The notes below the pieces were generated by a model. The model did no database searches. It had not been told where the DNA came from and saw nothing but the letters and a program-made list of their open reading frames with translations. From Helicobacter sp. (GTDB lineage: Bacteria; Campylobacterota; Campylobacteria; Campylobacterales; Helicobacteraceae): a stretch of DNA of 56,279 nt. The stretch covers positions 1 through 56,279 of the forward strand of contig JAFLSC010000010.1 in the NCBI GenBank assembly GCA_022511145.1, in the 5' to 3' direction. Of this stretch, positions 17,120-25,798 are shown one piece after another. The first letter of the stretch is position 1; every line of letters starts with the position of its first letter. The position numbers and the translations under genes were made by a program.

Positions 17120-18412
17120 TTATTGTTCCTCTCTGTTAAGTTTGAGTTCAAAAGTCGCAATGCTCCCTTTATTATCAAGGCGATTTTTGAGTGAAATTTT
17201 GCCTCCCAAAGCATTAGCAGCATTTTTAGCCAAAAACAATCCTAATCCTGCTCCACTCTTATTTCCCGCCCTCCTAAAAGGAGCATAAATATCTTCCAAA
17301 TCAGAATCAATCCCGCAACCCTCATCAATCACAACAACTTGAAAAATATTATCCTTCAAAATTTTTGATTCTAACATAATAGTTTTGTCTTGGGGTGTGA
17401 ATTTCAGAGCATTTTGCAAAAAATTTTGAATAATTTGTGTTAGAAGTGTCGGTTTAATATGAATCAAAAGCTCCTTAGGTTCAAGCTTATAAATAAAATT
17501 TTTTTGTTCTTTTTTTGCCAAAATCTTAAAGTTTTCAGCCACTTCGCCTAAAATTTTCATTATATTAGTATGGATACTCTTTTCAAATTGTGCACTTTCT
17601 TGCCTTCCTAAATCCAGCAAAGTTTTAATAATCGCATTCATTTCATCAATACTTTTAATATTTTCCCTTAGAGCTTCAATGTAAATTCCTTTTTCTCTTT
17701 CTTTAATGAGCGTAACCTCGCTTTTAGTTTTTGCTACTGCTAGAGGTGTTTTAAGCTCGTGAGCAATGCCTATGAAAAATTGTTTTTGATAAAGGAGATG
17801 ATTTTTAACCCTTTGGAGCAAATCATTAATAGCACTTAATAGTGGCTGAAATTCATAGGGTAACTCTTTATCCTCTAATAACTCCAAATCTTGCTCTTTA
17901 ATTTTTAAAAGTGATTGAGAAAACTTCCAAATAGGCTTATAGAGGATATTAGAAAAAGTCAAAGCAAAAAGCCAAATCACAATCAACGCAAAAAAATCCA
18001 CCAAGCAAATCCCTCTTAAAACCATTTCTAAAAACTCATCAGATTGAGTTATATCAAGGCTAATTTGAATCCCTCCCTCATCATAAGGCACAAAAAGATG
18101 ATAATATACACTAGAGGCTTGATTTTCTTTTTGTGTATAACTCTGCGTAATTTTTTGTTCCAAAATAGAGACTTTGAGCGTTTCATTTTTCATAGGGTTG
18201 ATACCCTGAATATAAAAGACTTGCCCTGCTAAATAACTAATAGGATTTTCTAAAATCTTTTGGGCTTCTTTATGAAGTGTTGCTTTGATATTGCCATAAA
18301 TACTATAATAAAAATACGCATAAAAAATGACAGAAAAAATCGCTACAAGAGCGATGAGGGAGATTGTGATTTGCTTAGTATAATCTTGCCTTATACTCCT
18401 TTTGGATAGCAA
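17120..18412 (-). CDS. Sensor histidine kinase paired with HsrA-like regulator
   Basis: A 430-residue inner-membrane kinase. TM1 is about 15-35, followed by a periplasmic loop to about 135 and TM2 about 137-160, then a HAMP-like region. The phospho-acceptor His is in GIAHELKTPLAVAK, the N box is QNALKFT, G1 is DEGCGI and G2 is GAGLGLFLAKNA, so all catalytic boxes are intact. It overlaps the end of the response-regulator gene by 22 nt. TTG 18412 is used because GAGGG lies 8 nt upstream and no ATG fits; the exact start is uncertain. The signal is unknown. Confidence 0.88.
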   Translation of the reverse strand: MLSKRSIRQDYTKQITISLIALVAIFSVIFYAYFYYSIYGNIKATLHKEAQKILENPISYLAGQVFYIQGINPMKNETLKVSILEQKITQSYTQKENQASSVYYHLFVPYDEGGIQISLDITQSDEFLEMVLRGICLVDFFALIVIWLFALTFSNILYKPIWKFSQSLLKIKEQDLELLEDKELPYEFQPLLSAINDLLQRVKNHLLYQKQFFIGIAHELKTPLAVAKTKSEVTLIKEREKGIYIEALRENIKSIDEMNAIIKTLLDLGRQESAQFEKSIHTNIMKILGEVAENFKILAKKEQKNFIYKLEPKELLIHIKPTLLTQIIQNFLQNALKFTPQDKTIMLESKILKDNIFQVVVIDEGCGIDSDLEDIYAPFRRAGNKSGAGLGLFLAKNAANALGGKISLKNRLDNKGSIATFELKLNREEQ

Positions 18413-19062
18413 AATCGATACCCTCTTCGTCTTACCGTTTCAATCGTAGCAATATTAAGTGGTTTATCCATTTTTTGTCGGATTTGATTAATAGCGACTT
18501 CAATGACATTAGGGGTTACTAATTCAGGTTCTTCCCAAATCGCATCAAGGAGTTGTTCTTTAGAAACAATTTGGTCTCGGTGTCTTGCAAGATGCGTTAA
18601 AACCTCAAAAGGTTTTCCTTTAAGTTCAATTTCTTGTCCCTTGTAAGTGATTTTTTCTTCATCAGGATTAATGGTTAAGTCTTCAATTTCGATAAGATTG
18701 GTCCCGCCAAATCTTAATCTTGCCTCAATTCTTGCAGCCAAAACATTAAAATCAAAGGGTTTTGCCAAGAAATCATCAGCCCCGCCTCTTAAGGCTTCCA
18801 CTTCACTTTCGGCATCATCGCGTGCTGAAATAATAATAACTGCTGTGCGTGGGGATTTGCTTTTAATTTGATTAATAATCTCTAATCCATTCCCATCAGG
18901 TAACATCCAATCAGCCAAAACCAAATCATAGTTTCTAATACTAATGTAATACTCGCCATCTTTTAAATTTTCCGCTACATCAGTTTGATAATTAAATTCA
19001 TTTAGCCCCTCTGTAATCGTTTTATTCAGGCTAATTTCGTCTTCAATAATCAAAATACGCAT
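18391..19062 (-). CDS. hsrA: HsrA/CosR-type response regulator with intact receiver
   Basis: A 223-residue OmpR-family regulator. The C-terminal winged helix (about 120-223), with GKPFEVLTHLARHRDQIVSK and VAINQIRQKMDKPL, is nearly identical to what I recall of H. pylori HP1043 (HsrA) and Campylobacter CosR, which govern essential and redox genes. Unlike HP1043, the receiver is canonical: acidic pair E7/D8, phospho-acceptor D51 in LADWMLPDGNG, S79 and K101. AAGGA 6 nt before ATG 19062 decides the start over TTG 19065. The kinase gene overlaps its 3' end. The ortholog call is firm; control by phosphorylation is inference. Confidence 0.92.
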   Translation of the reverse strand: MRILIIEDEISLNKTITEGLNEFNYQTDVAENLKDGEYYISIRNYDLVLADWMLPDGNGLEIINQIKSKSPRTAVIIISARDDAESEVEALRGGADDFLAKPFDFNVLAARIEARLRFGGTNLIEIEDLTINPDEEKITYKGQEIELKGKPFEVLTHLARHRDQIVSKEQLLDAIWEEPELVTPNVIEVAINQIRQKMDKPLNIATIETVRRRGYRFCYPKGV

Positions 19063-19096
19063 CAAAAATCCTTAAATTTGGAATAAAAATTGCGAT

Positions 19097-19102
19097 ATTA
19101 TA
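19097..19102 (-). promoter_or_regulatory. Extended -10 promoter for hsrA
   Basis: On the minus strand TGCTATAAT, an extended -10 with the TATAAT hexamer at 19102-19097, lies about 35 nt before the hsrA ATG. Upstream DNA is A/T-tract rich with no clear -35, the normal style of Helicobacter vegetative promoters. Confidence 0.6.
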
Positions 19103-19163
19103 GCATATTTTTAGGTATTTTTAAAAAAAGTTTTATAAAATTTTAAAAAATAAGATTAAAACC

Positions 19164-20510
19164 TTAAATTCTACGATTTTTCAAAACATCAGCAATCAAA
19201 AAGGAAAGCTCTATGGCTTGATTAGCATTCAATCTTGGGTCGCATTGCGTATTATAATTACAACCTAGATTTTCCTCTGTAATAGCTTTCATACCGCCAA
19301 TGCATTCTGTTACATCTTCTCCTGTCATTTCCAAATGAACGCCCCCTGCATAAGTGCCAACACTTTTGTGAATCTCAAAAAAGCTTTTTAACTCCTCTAA
19401 AATGCTGTCAAAATTTCTTGTTTTGTATCCACTGCTTGCTTTAATGGTATTGCCGTGCATTGGGTCAATACTCCAAACAATCTCCCTACCCTCATTTTTC
19501 ACAGCTTCAAGGAGTTTGGGGAGTTTATCTTTAATCACTTTAGCCCCCATACGAATGATAAAATTTAATCTCCCTGCTTGATTGTGAGGGTTAAGAATAT
19601 CACAGATTCCTAAAATATCCTCTTTAGTAGCATTAGGTCCAATTTTAACACCCAAAGGATTATCCACACCACGTAAAAATTCCAAATGAGCACCTTCAAG
19701 ATTTCTTGTCCTCTCGCCAATCCAAAGCATATGGGCTGAACAATCATACCATTTATTTGTTAAATGATCTTTGCGTGTAAGGGCTTCTTCATAATTGAGT
19801 AATAATGCCTCGTGAGAAGTGTAAAATTCTGTCTCGTGCAAAAGTGGTGTATTAGAGGCATTAATCCCACAAGCTTCCATAAAAGCCAATGCTTCAGTGA
19901 TTTTTTGTGCCATTTGTTTATACTCATTGGTTGAAGCACCATTAGCGAAGGTGAGATTCCATTTTTGCACTTGATTTAAATCCGCTAAACCTCCTTGAGC
20001 AAATGCTCGAATAAGATTTAAAGTGGCAGCTGATTGATGATAAGCTTGCAAGATTCTTTGAGGATTTGCCTCTCTTGCCTCTTTAGAAAATTCTGTGCTG
20101 TTAATAATATCTCCACGATAGCTAGGAAGCGTTACTCCATTAATTGTTTCAGTATCGCTTGAGCGAGGTTTTGCAAATTGCCCAGCAAGCCTCCCTACTT
20201 TAACAATCGGACAAGCCCCTGCATAAGTTAAAACCACTGCCATTTGTAAAATAACTTTAAATAAATCACGGATTTTTACAGCATTAAAATCATTGAAACT
20301 TTCTGCACAATCCCCACCTTGAAGCAAAAAGGCTTTCCCTTGTGAGACTTTTGCAAGATGTTTGGTTAAAGCCCTTGCCTCTCCTGCAAAAATCAAAGGA
20401 GGAAATTTGCTTAATTGTTCTTCTACTTCTTTTAATTCCTCTAAATTATTATAAGTTGGCTGTTGAAGGGCAACTTTCTTTCGCCAACTTGCAATATCCC
20501 ATTCTTTCAT
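19164..20510 (-). CDS. Class II (plant-type) DAHP synthase
   Basis: A 448-residue cytosolic enzyme condensing phosphoenolpyruvate and erythrose-4-phosphate, the first step of the shikimate pathway. Class II features: [17 protein letters not shown] at the start, [11 protein letters not shown] (metal/PEP site), [23 protein letters not shown]-like [15 protein letters not shown], and DPMHGNT near residue 350. It is of the length found in H. pylori. It is a single gene on the minus strand between gltA and hsrA with its own extended -10 promoter. It supplies chorismate and could indirectly feed aryl-polyene starter acids, though nothing links them directly. Confidence 0.95.
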   Translation of the reverse strand: MKEWDIASWRKKVALQQPTYNNLEELKEVEEQLSKFPPLIFAGEARALTKHLAKVSQGKAFLLQGGDCAESFNDFNAVKIRDLFKVILQMAVVLTYAGACPIVKVGRLAGQFAKPRSSDTETINGVTLPSYRGDIINSTEFSKEAREANPQRILQAYHQSAATLNLIRAFAQGGLADLNQVQKWNLTFANGASTNEYKQMAQKITEALAFMEACGINASNTPLLHETEFYTSHEALLLNYEEALTRKDHLTNKWYDCSAHMLWIGERTRNLEGAHLEFLRGVDNPLGVKIGPNATKEDILGICDILNPHNQAGRLNFIIRMGAKVIKDKLPKLLEAVKNEGREIVWSIDPMHGNTIKASSGYKTRNFDSILEELKSFFEIHKSVGTYAGGVHLEMTGEDVTECIGGMKAITEENLGCNYNTQCDPRLNANQAIELSFLIADVLKNRRI

Positions 20511-20545
20511 AATAAAAATTCCTTTTTAATAAAAATAAATTTTGC

Positions 20546-20551
20546 ATTATA
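20546..20551 (-). promoter_or_regulatory. Extended -10 promoter for the DAHP synthase gene
   Basis: Minus-strand TGATATAAT, with TATAAT at 20551-20546, about 35 nt upstream of ATG 20510. The transcript would carry the AAAGGAA ribosome site just before the start. Confidence 0.6.
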
Positions 20552-20643
20552 TCAAAAAAGGATTAAAACTAACTGATATACCAAATTACCCGAGCCTAAG
20601 CCTAAAATCTTAGATTGATTAGGCGTTTGGACTAACTACAAAA

Positions 20644-21927
20644 TTATTTCCCTAGATAAACTTGTCTTGGACGCGTAATTCTAGCGTGAGGATTTTTCAT
20701 ATGCTCCATTGCTTGAGCACACCAGCCGGGCATTCTTCCTATCACAAACATTGGTGTAAAGAGCTGAACAGGGATTTTAAGTGCAGTTAGAATAATCCCA
20801 CTATAAAAATCAACATTAGGATAAAGATTTCTTTCTTTGAAATAATCATCATTCAAGGCGACTTCTTCAAGTTTTTCAGCAATTTCGCTTAATCTTGAAT
20901 CCATTTTAATACCCTTTTTATTCAAATCATCTTTAAGGGCTTTAATCGCCTTTGCTCTTGGGTCATAGCTTTTATAAACACGATGTCCAAATCCCATTAA
21001 TCGGAACGGGTCACTTTTATCTTTCACCCTCGCAATAAATTTATCAACATTTTTAACATCACCAATCTCACGGAGCTGAACCAAAACTTTTTCATTGGCA
21101 CCGCCGTGTGCTGGTCCCCAAAGAGCGTTGATTCCTGCGGAAATAGCAGCATAAGGATGAACGCCTGTGGAAGCAACATTTCTTACCGTTGTTGTAGAGG
21201 CATTTTGCCCGTGGTCTGCGTGGAGTATAAAGATTTTATCCAAAGCCTCAACTTCAAGCGGTGTGATTTCCTCCTCCCCTTTTAAGGTGTATTTGAGCTT
21301 ACCGCCCGGATAGGCTCGCAACATATACAAGAAATTTTCAACATAATTGCGGCTAATATCAGGATAAATAAAAGGAGCACCTACGGAATTACGATAAGAA
21401 AAGGCTACTAAAGTCGTGATTTTAGCGATAATGCGTCTTGCCATTATTTGATAGTCATCTTCGCTTTCCATTTCTTTATGGTCAAAATGAAAAGTAGAAA
21501 GGGCTGCTACTGCTGAACTTAGATTTGCCATTGGATGCCCACCATCAGGAAAAGCACTAAAAATATTGATTAACCCTTCATTCAAGAAACTTCTGTGCCG
21601 TAATTCTAAATCAAATTCTTTAGATTCTTTGTCATTTTTGGGAGCTTGCCCGGTGATGAGCAATTTAATAACATCAGTAAATTTATATTTTTCAACAATT
21701 TCTTCAATCGGTAAGCCTTTATAAAGCAGTTTTCCTTGTTTTCCATCAACATAACTAATAGTAGATTCACAGCCTGCTGTTGAACCATATCCCGGGTCAT
21801 AAGAGAAAATATTGGCTTTCTCAAACAATTTGCTAAAATCAACCGCTTTAGGTCCTCTTGTGCAATCAATCAAATCAAAGTCAAATTTTTCACCTGTTTC
21901 ATTATTAATAAGTGTAACGGTTCCCAT
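20644..21927 (-). CDS. gltA: Citrate synthase (type II)
   Basis: A 427-residue cytosolic enzyme condensing oxaloacetate and acetyl-CoA. Catalytic residues are visible: His in [10 protein letters not shown], His in MGFGHRVYK and Asp in YPNVDFYSG. The N-terminal beta-rich extension ([17 protein letters not shown]) identifies the hexameric Gram-negative type II form. AAGGAGA precedes ATG 21927, and a TTGACT/TAAAAT promoter lies upstream. It is a stand-alone gene. Confidence 0.97.
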   Translation of the reverse strand: MGTVTLINNETGEKFDFDLIDCTRGPKAVDFSKLFEKANIFSYDPGYGSTAGCESTISYVDGKQGKLLYKGLPIEEIVEKYKFTDVIKLLITGQAPKNDKESKEFDLELRHRSFLNEGLINIFSAFPDGGHPMANLSSAVAALSTFHFDHKEMESEDDYQIMARRIIAKITTLVAFSYRNSVGAPFIYPDISRNYVENFLYMLRAYPGGKLKYTLKGEEEITPLEVEALDKIFILHADHGQNASTTTVRNVASTGVHPYAAISAGINALWGPAHGGANEKVLVQLREIGDVKNVDKFIARVKDKSDPFRLMGFGHRVYKSYDPRAKAIKALKDDLNKKGIKMDSRLSEIAEKLEEVALNDDYFKERNLYPNVDFYSGIILTALKIPVQLFTPMFVIGRMPGWCAQAMEHMKNPHARITRPRQVYLGK

Positions 21928-21968
21928 CGCTTGTCTCCTTAAAAGTGCAAAATGCTAAAATAATTTAT

Positions 21969-21998
21969 ATTTTACAATAGATTTGCTTTTTGAGTCAA
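21969..21998 (-). promoter_or_regulatory. Sigma-70 promoter for gltA
   Basis: On the minus strand, -35 TTGACT (21998-21993) and -10 TAAAAT (21974-21969) with an 18-nt spacer, about 42 nt upstream of the gltA start. Confidence 0.6.
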
Positions 21999-22052
21999 AA
22001 AAGCATTTATTTTGTTCTATTTTTTAAAAATTAAGGGAAAATTTTACACATT

Positions 22053-22571
22053 TTAATGATAAATCAAATCAATCCCTTCTTTGGGTTCAAAGACAAAAAG
22101 TTCCTTTTTTAAGGGTTTATTGATTTGAATCTTATCAAATTGAATAATAACTTTGTTTTCTAATGCGTCAATAAAAGTGATTTTCTCCAAAATTCCCTCA
22201 TTGATAATAAGATTATATTTTTGCTCCAAAACTTCGGCTTGATAGAGATTATCTTTTATCTTTTTTGCCTTATTGACTAAAGCAAAAATGTCTAACTTTT
22301 CTTGCAAAGAAGAAAAAATCGCTTGTTGGAGTTTAGGCTCATAAATAATAACTTCATTGGAGTGAATATAAACCTCTTTAGGGATTGGTTTTTGGTATTG
22401 CCATAAAACATTATCGGGAGATTGAGCAAAAATTTTTCCTTGATAGACAATCTCACTATTATCTTGTGCAATAAGCTTTTGTGTGAAATCTGCTTCAAAG
22501 GTTTGAATGATTTTAATCTCACTGCCCCACGCTAAAATCCCTAAAAACAATCCTATAATAATTCTTTTCAT
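22053..22571 (-). CDS. lolA: Outer-membrane lipoprotein carrier LolA
   Basis: A 172-residue periplasmic chaperone that ferries lipoproteins from LolCDE to the outer membrane. It has a signal peptide (MKRIIIGLFLGILAWG) followed by FEADFTQKL, GKIFAQSPDNVLWQYQ and EVYIHSNEVIIYEP, the standard LolA beta-strand pattern. I chose ATG 22571 because GAGGGG is 4 nt upstream and the signal peptide starts there; the longer frame would overlap the preceding gene. A second LolA-like protein is encoded in the polyene cluster (43465-43986); this one is presumably the housekeeping copy. Confidence 0.9.
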   Translation of the reverse strand: MKRIIIGLFLGILAWGSEIKIIQTFEADFTQKLIAQDNSEIVYQGKIFAQSPDNVLWQYQKPIPKEVYIHSNEVIIYEPKLQQAIFSSLQEKLDIFALVNKAKKIKDNLYQAEVLEQKYNLIINEGILEKITFIDALENKVIIQFDKIQINKPLKKELFVFEPKEGIDLIYH

Positions 22572-22587
22572 TTTCCCCTCAAACGTT

Positions 22588-23103
22588 TTAATGTTTAGAA
22601 TCTTTGTGCAAAAAATAAAGTCCCACTGCCAAACACAAAATAGAAATTGCAAAAAAGAGCATATCTTGCGTTGATTTCATTCCCATATTGAGTACTTTTG
22701 AGAAAAACGCAACAATCAAAGCCATCACAATCACTTTAGCGAGTTTATCTTTAAGCTGGTCAAGTGTATGAATCTCAAGGATTTTTGAGCTGCTCTCATC
22801 TTTGATTTGAATTTTGCAAATAAAAAGTTCATACAAACCAAACGCAAAAATTAGCAAAATCACTGCAATAAGATACAAATCTAGTGCCATAATAATGGCA
22901 TTAAGTAAAATATTATGAATATCTGCTCCTGCCTCCAAAGCATTACTATAATAAAGAAAAGTTTGTTTAACTGCCTTAATAATATCAATACTAGCAACCA
23001 CAAAAAGCAAGATTGAGCCTATTAACGATAAAATCACCGCCAAAACAACAAAGATTCTTGCATTCCACATCAAACTTTCAAAAAATTGTCTTATTGTCTC
23101 CAC
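22588..23103 (-). CDS. YqhA/UPF0114 family membrane protein
   Basis: A 171-residue inner-membrane protein with about four hydrophobic segments (17-40, 67-95, 118-135, 143-163). Its start ETIRQFFESLMWNARIFVVLAVILSLIGSI and length fit UPF0114 (E. coli YqhA), a family of unknown function. The start is GTG 23103 with AAGG 8 nt upstream. It is 16 nt from lolA, so the two may be cotranscribed. Confidence 0.82.
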   Translation of the reverse strand: METIRQFFESLMWNARIFVVLAVILSLIGSILLFVVASIDIIKAVKQTFLYYSNALEAGADIHNILLNAIIMALDLYLIAVILLIFAFGLYELFICKIQIKDESSSKILEIHTLDQLKDKLAKVIVMALIVAFFSKVLNMGMKSTQDMLFFAISILCLAVGLYFLHKDSKH

Positions 23104-23461
23104 ACCAAAAACCTTAAATAGTAAATTTTAATTCAAAAATATAACGCAAACTTGCTTATTTAGCAATTAAAGGAAAGCAAGGCTTATACCTGTAAGAGTT
23201 TTTGCATACTTGGAGAGTCTCTCATTTTTTACAAAGAGTTTCTAATAAAACAAACCTTAACAAGCTTAGTAATTATCTTTATCACACTTAGCTTTTAAAT
23301 TTGTTATCTTATATTCAATTCTTTGGGACTATCAGAACTGATAACTAGGCGACTACTTTAAGCAAAGCTAACATAAAAACTCCCAAGTAAGCACCTCCAA
23401 AATAGCAACAGCAAATACAACTAAAACAAAACCGACAACATTGCCAAACCCACAAGATTTT
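23104..23461. other. Gap mostly without a gene
   Basis: About 360 nt between the YqhA gene and the toxin gene. Apart from the 36-codon ORF entering from the right (23368-23478), I see no intact reading frame. Short minus-strand stretches with several stops could be decayed coding DNA but match nothing I recognise. Confidence 0.4.
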
Positions 23462-23478
23462 TCATATTTCTGGCTCAT
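23368..23478 (-). CDS. Possible 36-residue membrane protein overlapping the toxin gene
   Basis: ATG 23478 (inside the last codons of the toxin gene, different frame) to TAG 23368-23370. The product starts MSQKYEKSCGFGNVVGF and continues as one hydrophobic helix (about 14-34) ending EFLC. The overlap suggests translational coupling to the toxin. No Shine-Dalgarno is visible and no homologue is known to me; a frame change near ATTTTGGAG would lengthen the hydrophobic end to LGVFMLALLKVVA, so it may instead be a degraded gene. Confidence 0.3.
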   Translation of the reverse strand: MSQKYEKSCGFGNVVGFVLVVFAVAILEVLTWEFLC

Positions 23479-23731
23479 TATGGGGACTTATACGCAAAAC
23501 AACAAGTTCTAAGATTTCCTCACTGCGTTTATAAATCAAAACTAAATCGTGTTTGATATGACAATCTCTAGTGCCTTGTAAATCTCTAACAAGTGCGTGG
23601 TCTTTGTATTTTAACTCTAGCGTTTGATTATTACAGAGCTTTTGCAAAACTTCCATAATATGCTCTTTATCTTGCTTGTTAAGCTTTTTTGCGTCTTTTA
23701 TAAATCTTTTAGTCAAATGAAGTTTATACAT
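23462..23731 (-). CDS. YafQ/RelE-family mRNA interferase toxin
   Basis: An 89-residue toxin of a type II toxin-antitoxin pair. It has the YafQ layout: KRFIKDAKKL at the start, HALVRDLQGTRDCHIKHDLVLIY in the middle, and a C-terminal LRISPHNE in which H84 is the likely catalytic His. Family members cut ribosome-bound mRNA. It starts 2 nt after the antitoxin gene. ATG 23731 is the only sensible start. Confidence 0.87.
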   Translation of the reverse strand: MYKLHLTKRFIKDAKKLNKQDKEHIMEVLQKLCNNQTLELKYKDHALVRDLQGTRDCHIKHDLVLIYKRSEEILELVVLRISPHNEPEI

Positions 23732-23733
23732 AG

Positions 23734-23985
23734 TCAGATTAATCTTTCAGCTTTAAAAGCTTCTTCCACACTATCATAAGTCTTAAGTGTGCCATTTTTT
23801 CTTTGCTTTTTAATTTCTTTTAAATCTTTTAAAATTTCTTTTTCAAACCCTTTTGTATAACCATTAAGGGTTATATCCTCTCCTCTTTTAACTCTTAGCT
23901 TTGCTTGAGGATAGAGATTGATTACTCCCTTTAAAGCTTTTAGTAAGTTCTCATCAGCATTTGAAATTTGCAATATAAAGTTCAT
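23734..23985 (-). CDS. Antitoxin of the YafQ-type pair
   Basis: An 83-residue protein whose N-terminal strand/helix part (MNFILQISNADENLLKALKGVI) and charged C-terminal tail (GTLKTYDSVEEAFKAERLI) fit a DNA-binding antitoxin whose tail wraps the toxin. ATG 23985 has GAGGCGGA just upstream; an alternative start 36 nt earlier lacks a ribosome site. A minus-strand TGCTATTAT extended -10 about 35-45 nt upstream probably drives the pair and may be autorepressed, as is usual for such operons. Confidence 0.8.
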   Translation of the reverse strand: MNFILQISNADENLLKALKGVINLYPQAKLRVKRGEDITLNGYTKGFEKEILKDLKEIKKQRKNGTLKTYDSVEEAFKAERLI

Positions 23986-24188
23986 TTCCGCCTCTTTTAA
24001 AGTCTCAATTTTTTGGCACAAATAATAGCAAATTTACCCTATCTGTGTCAAATAATCCAAAAAATATAAATACCAAGAATTTTTCCAAAAGAAAAATTTT
24101 TCTGACATTTTTTGCTCACTCTAAGGTTTTAAACATCAAATTAAGATAGGGAATCGAATAGTTTTATTTAAAAAACCTAATCTTAATC

Positions 24189-25631
24189 CTACAAATTCAA
24201 ACAAAGATACTTGAGTTCCAAATACTCGCTAATACCATACTTAGAACCCTCTCGACCTAAGCCACTAAGTTTAACACCCCCAAAAGGAGCAACCTCATTA
24301 GAAATTAAACCCGTATTTACACCCACCATTCCATATTCTAAAGCCTCACTCACTCGCCATTGTCTTGCATAATCTTCAGTGAAAAAGTAAGAAGCTAATC
24401 CAAATTCTGTATCATTTGCCTTTTGTATCACCTCTTCTTCCTCATCAAAAACAAAAATGGGTGCTAAAGGACCAAAAGTTTCCTCTTTTGCAACAAGCAT
24501 ATTTTGAGTAACATTTCCCAAAAGTGTGGGTTCAAAAAAGTTCCCACCTAAAGAATGCTTTTTACCTCCACTAAGCAGTTTAGCCCCTTGATTTAAAGCA
24601 TCTTCAATGTGTTCTTGAACCTTTAAAACTGCCTTTTGATTGATAAGGGGACCTTGATTGATACCCTCTTGAAGCCCATCGCCAACTTTTAAGGAAGTAA
24701 TAGCTTCACAAAGTTTTTCACAGAGTTTCTCATAAATACCCCTTTGGACATAAATCCGATTGGCACACACGCAAGTTTGTCCGCTATTACGAAATTTTGA
24801 AAGCATAATGCCCTCAATAGCTTTAGAAAGATTGGCATCATCAAAAACAATCAAAGGGGCATTACCGCCAAGCTCAAGGCTTAGTTTTTTAATACTACTT
24901 GCACACTTTTGATAAAGCTCAATACCTACTTGCGTAGAACCTGTAAAGCTTAATTTTTTAATCCTCTCATCTTGACACAAAACATTACTAATCTCATTAG
25001 AATCGCCATTAACAACCCTAAAAAGTCCATCAGGAATCCCTGCTTTTTGAGCCAAAATTTCAAGAGCATAGGCACTCAAAGGTGTCGCAGAAGCGGATTT
25101 AACAATCATCGCACAACCACAAGCTAATGCGGGTGCAATCTTTCGCGTAATCATTGCGGAGGGAAAATTCCAAGGTGTAATTGCCGCACATACACCAATA
25201 GGTTGTTTTAGCACAAGAAGCTTTTGTTTAAGATTTTTACTTTGTAAAATATCCCCATCAACTCGCCTTGCCTCAAAAGCAAACCATTTCAAAAAAGAAG
25301 CTGCATACACAATCTCTCCACGAGATTCCGCTAGTGGTTTTCCTTGCTCTTTTGTCATAAGATTTGCTAGAAACTCTTGATTTTCAAGCATCAAATGAGA
25401 CATTTTATAAAGCTTATCACTCCGCTCTTCTGCTAAGGTATTTTGCCATTGTTTTTGGGCGATTTGTGCTTTTTGTATGATTTGTTCTAATGTATCTTTA
25501 GAAGTTTTTTTCACATAAGCTAAAATCTCACCATTAACAGGATTATCAACAGGAAAAAAGTCATTTTGGGGATTTTGGGAAATATCAGAGTGCGTAAAAA
25601 TATCAAGCGGCATATCTTTTGTGTTTTGCAT
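24189..25631 (-). CDS. gabD: NAD(P)-dependent succinate-semialdehyde dehydrogenase family enzyme
   Basis: A 480-residue aldehyde dehydrogenase. The catalytic Glu is in LELGGNAPLIVFDD and the Cys nucleophile in SGQTCVCANRIYV; the cofactor motif FTGSTQVG is near residue 231, and ITPWNFPSAMITRKIAPALA is strongly GabD-like. It would oxidise succinic semialdehyde or a related short aldehyde to the acid. It stands alone, divergent from an MFS transporter gene. AAAAGGAG precedes ATG 25631. An imperfect inverted repeat (about 24140-24186) lies downstream and may end its transcript. Confidence 0.9.
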   Translation of the reverse strand: MQNTKDMPLDIFTHSDISQNPQNDFFPVDNPVNGEILAYVKKTSKDTLEQIIQKAQIAQKQWQNTLAEERSDKLYKMSHLMLENQEFLANLMTKEQGKPLAESRGEIVYAASFLKWFAFEARRVDGDILQSKNLKQKLLVLKQPIGVCAAITPWNFPSAMITRKIAPALACGCAMIVKSASATPLSAYALEILAQKAGIPDGLFRVVNGDSNEISNVLCQDERIKKLSFTGSTQVGIELYQKCASSIKKLSLELGGNAPLIVFDDANLSKAIEGIMLSKFRNSGQTCVCANRIYVQRGIYEKLCEKLCEAITSLKVGDGLQEGINQGPLINQKAVLKVQEHIEDALNQGAKLLSGGKKHSLGGNFFEPTLLGNVTQNMLVAKEETFGPLAPIFVFDEEEEVIQKANDTEFGLASYFFTEDYARQWRVSEALEYGMVGVNTGLISNEVAPFGGVKLSGLGREGSKYGISEYLELKYLCLNL

Positions 25632-25798
25632 TTTTTCTCCTTTTAGAATAATAAACTAATCATAATCTTTTTTGATTAATTTTTTGTTTAAAACTTAAAA
25701 ATATTTCAAGCGGGTTTTAAAATTTGCCAAATTTTTTATAAAATATTTTTAAGATTTATTGCAATACAATAACAAATTTCACGATAAAAGATTGCATA

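Noticed and set aside
19164..20510. DAHP synthase as a dedicated precursor gene of the polyene cluster
   Set aside because: It lies 20 kb away in a housekeeping context with its own promoter and is the normal shikimate enzyme of Helicobacter.
24140..24186. Imperfect inverted repeat after gabD as a strong terminator
   Set aside because: The arms need a bulge and the loop is over 20 nt, with the T-run inside the loop rather than after the stem, so it is noted only as possible.
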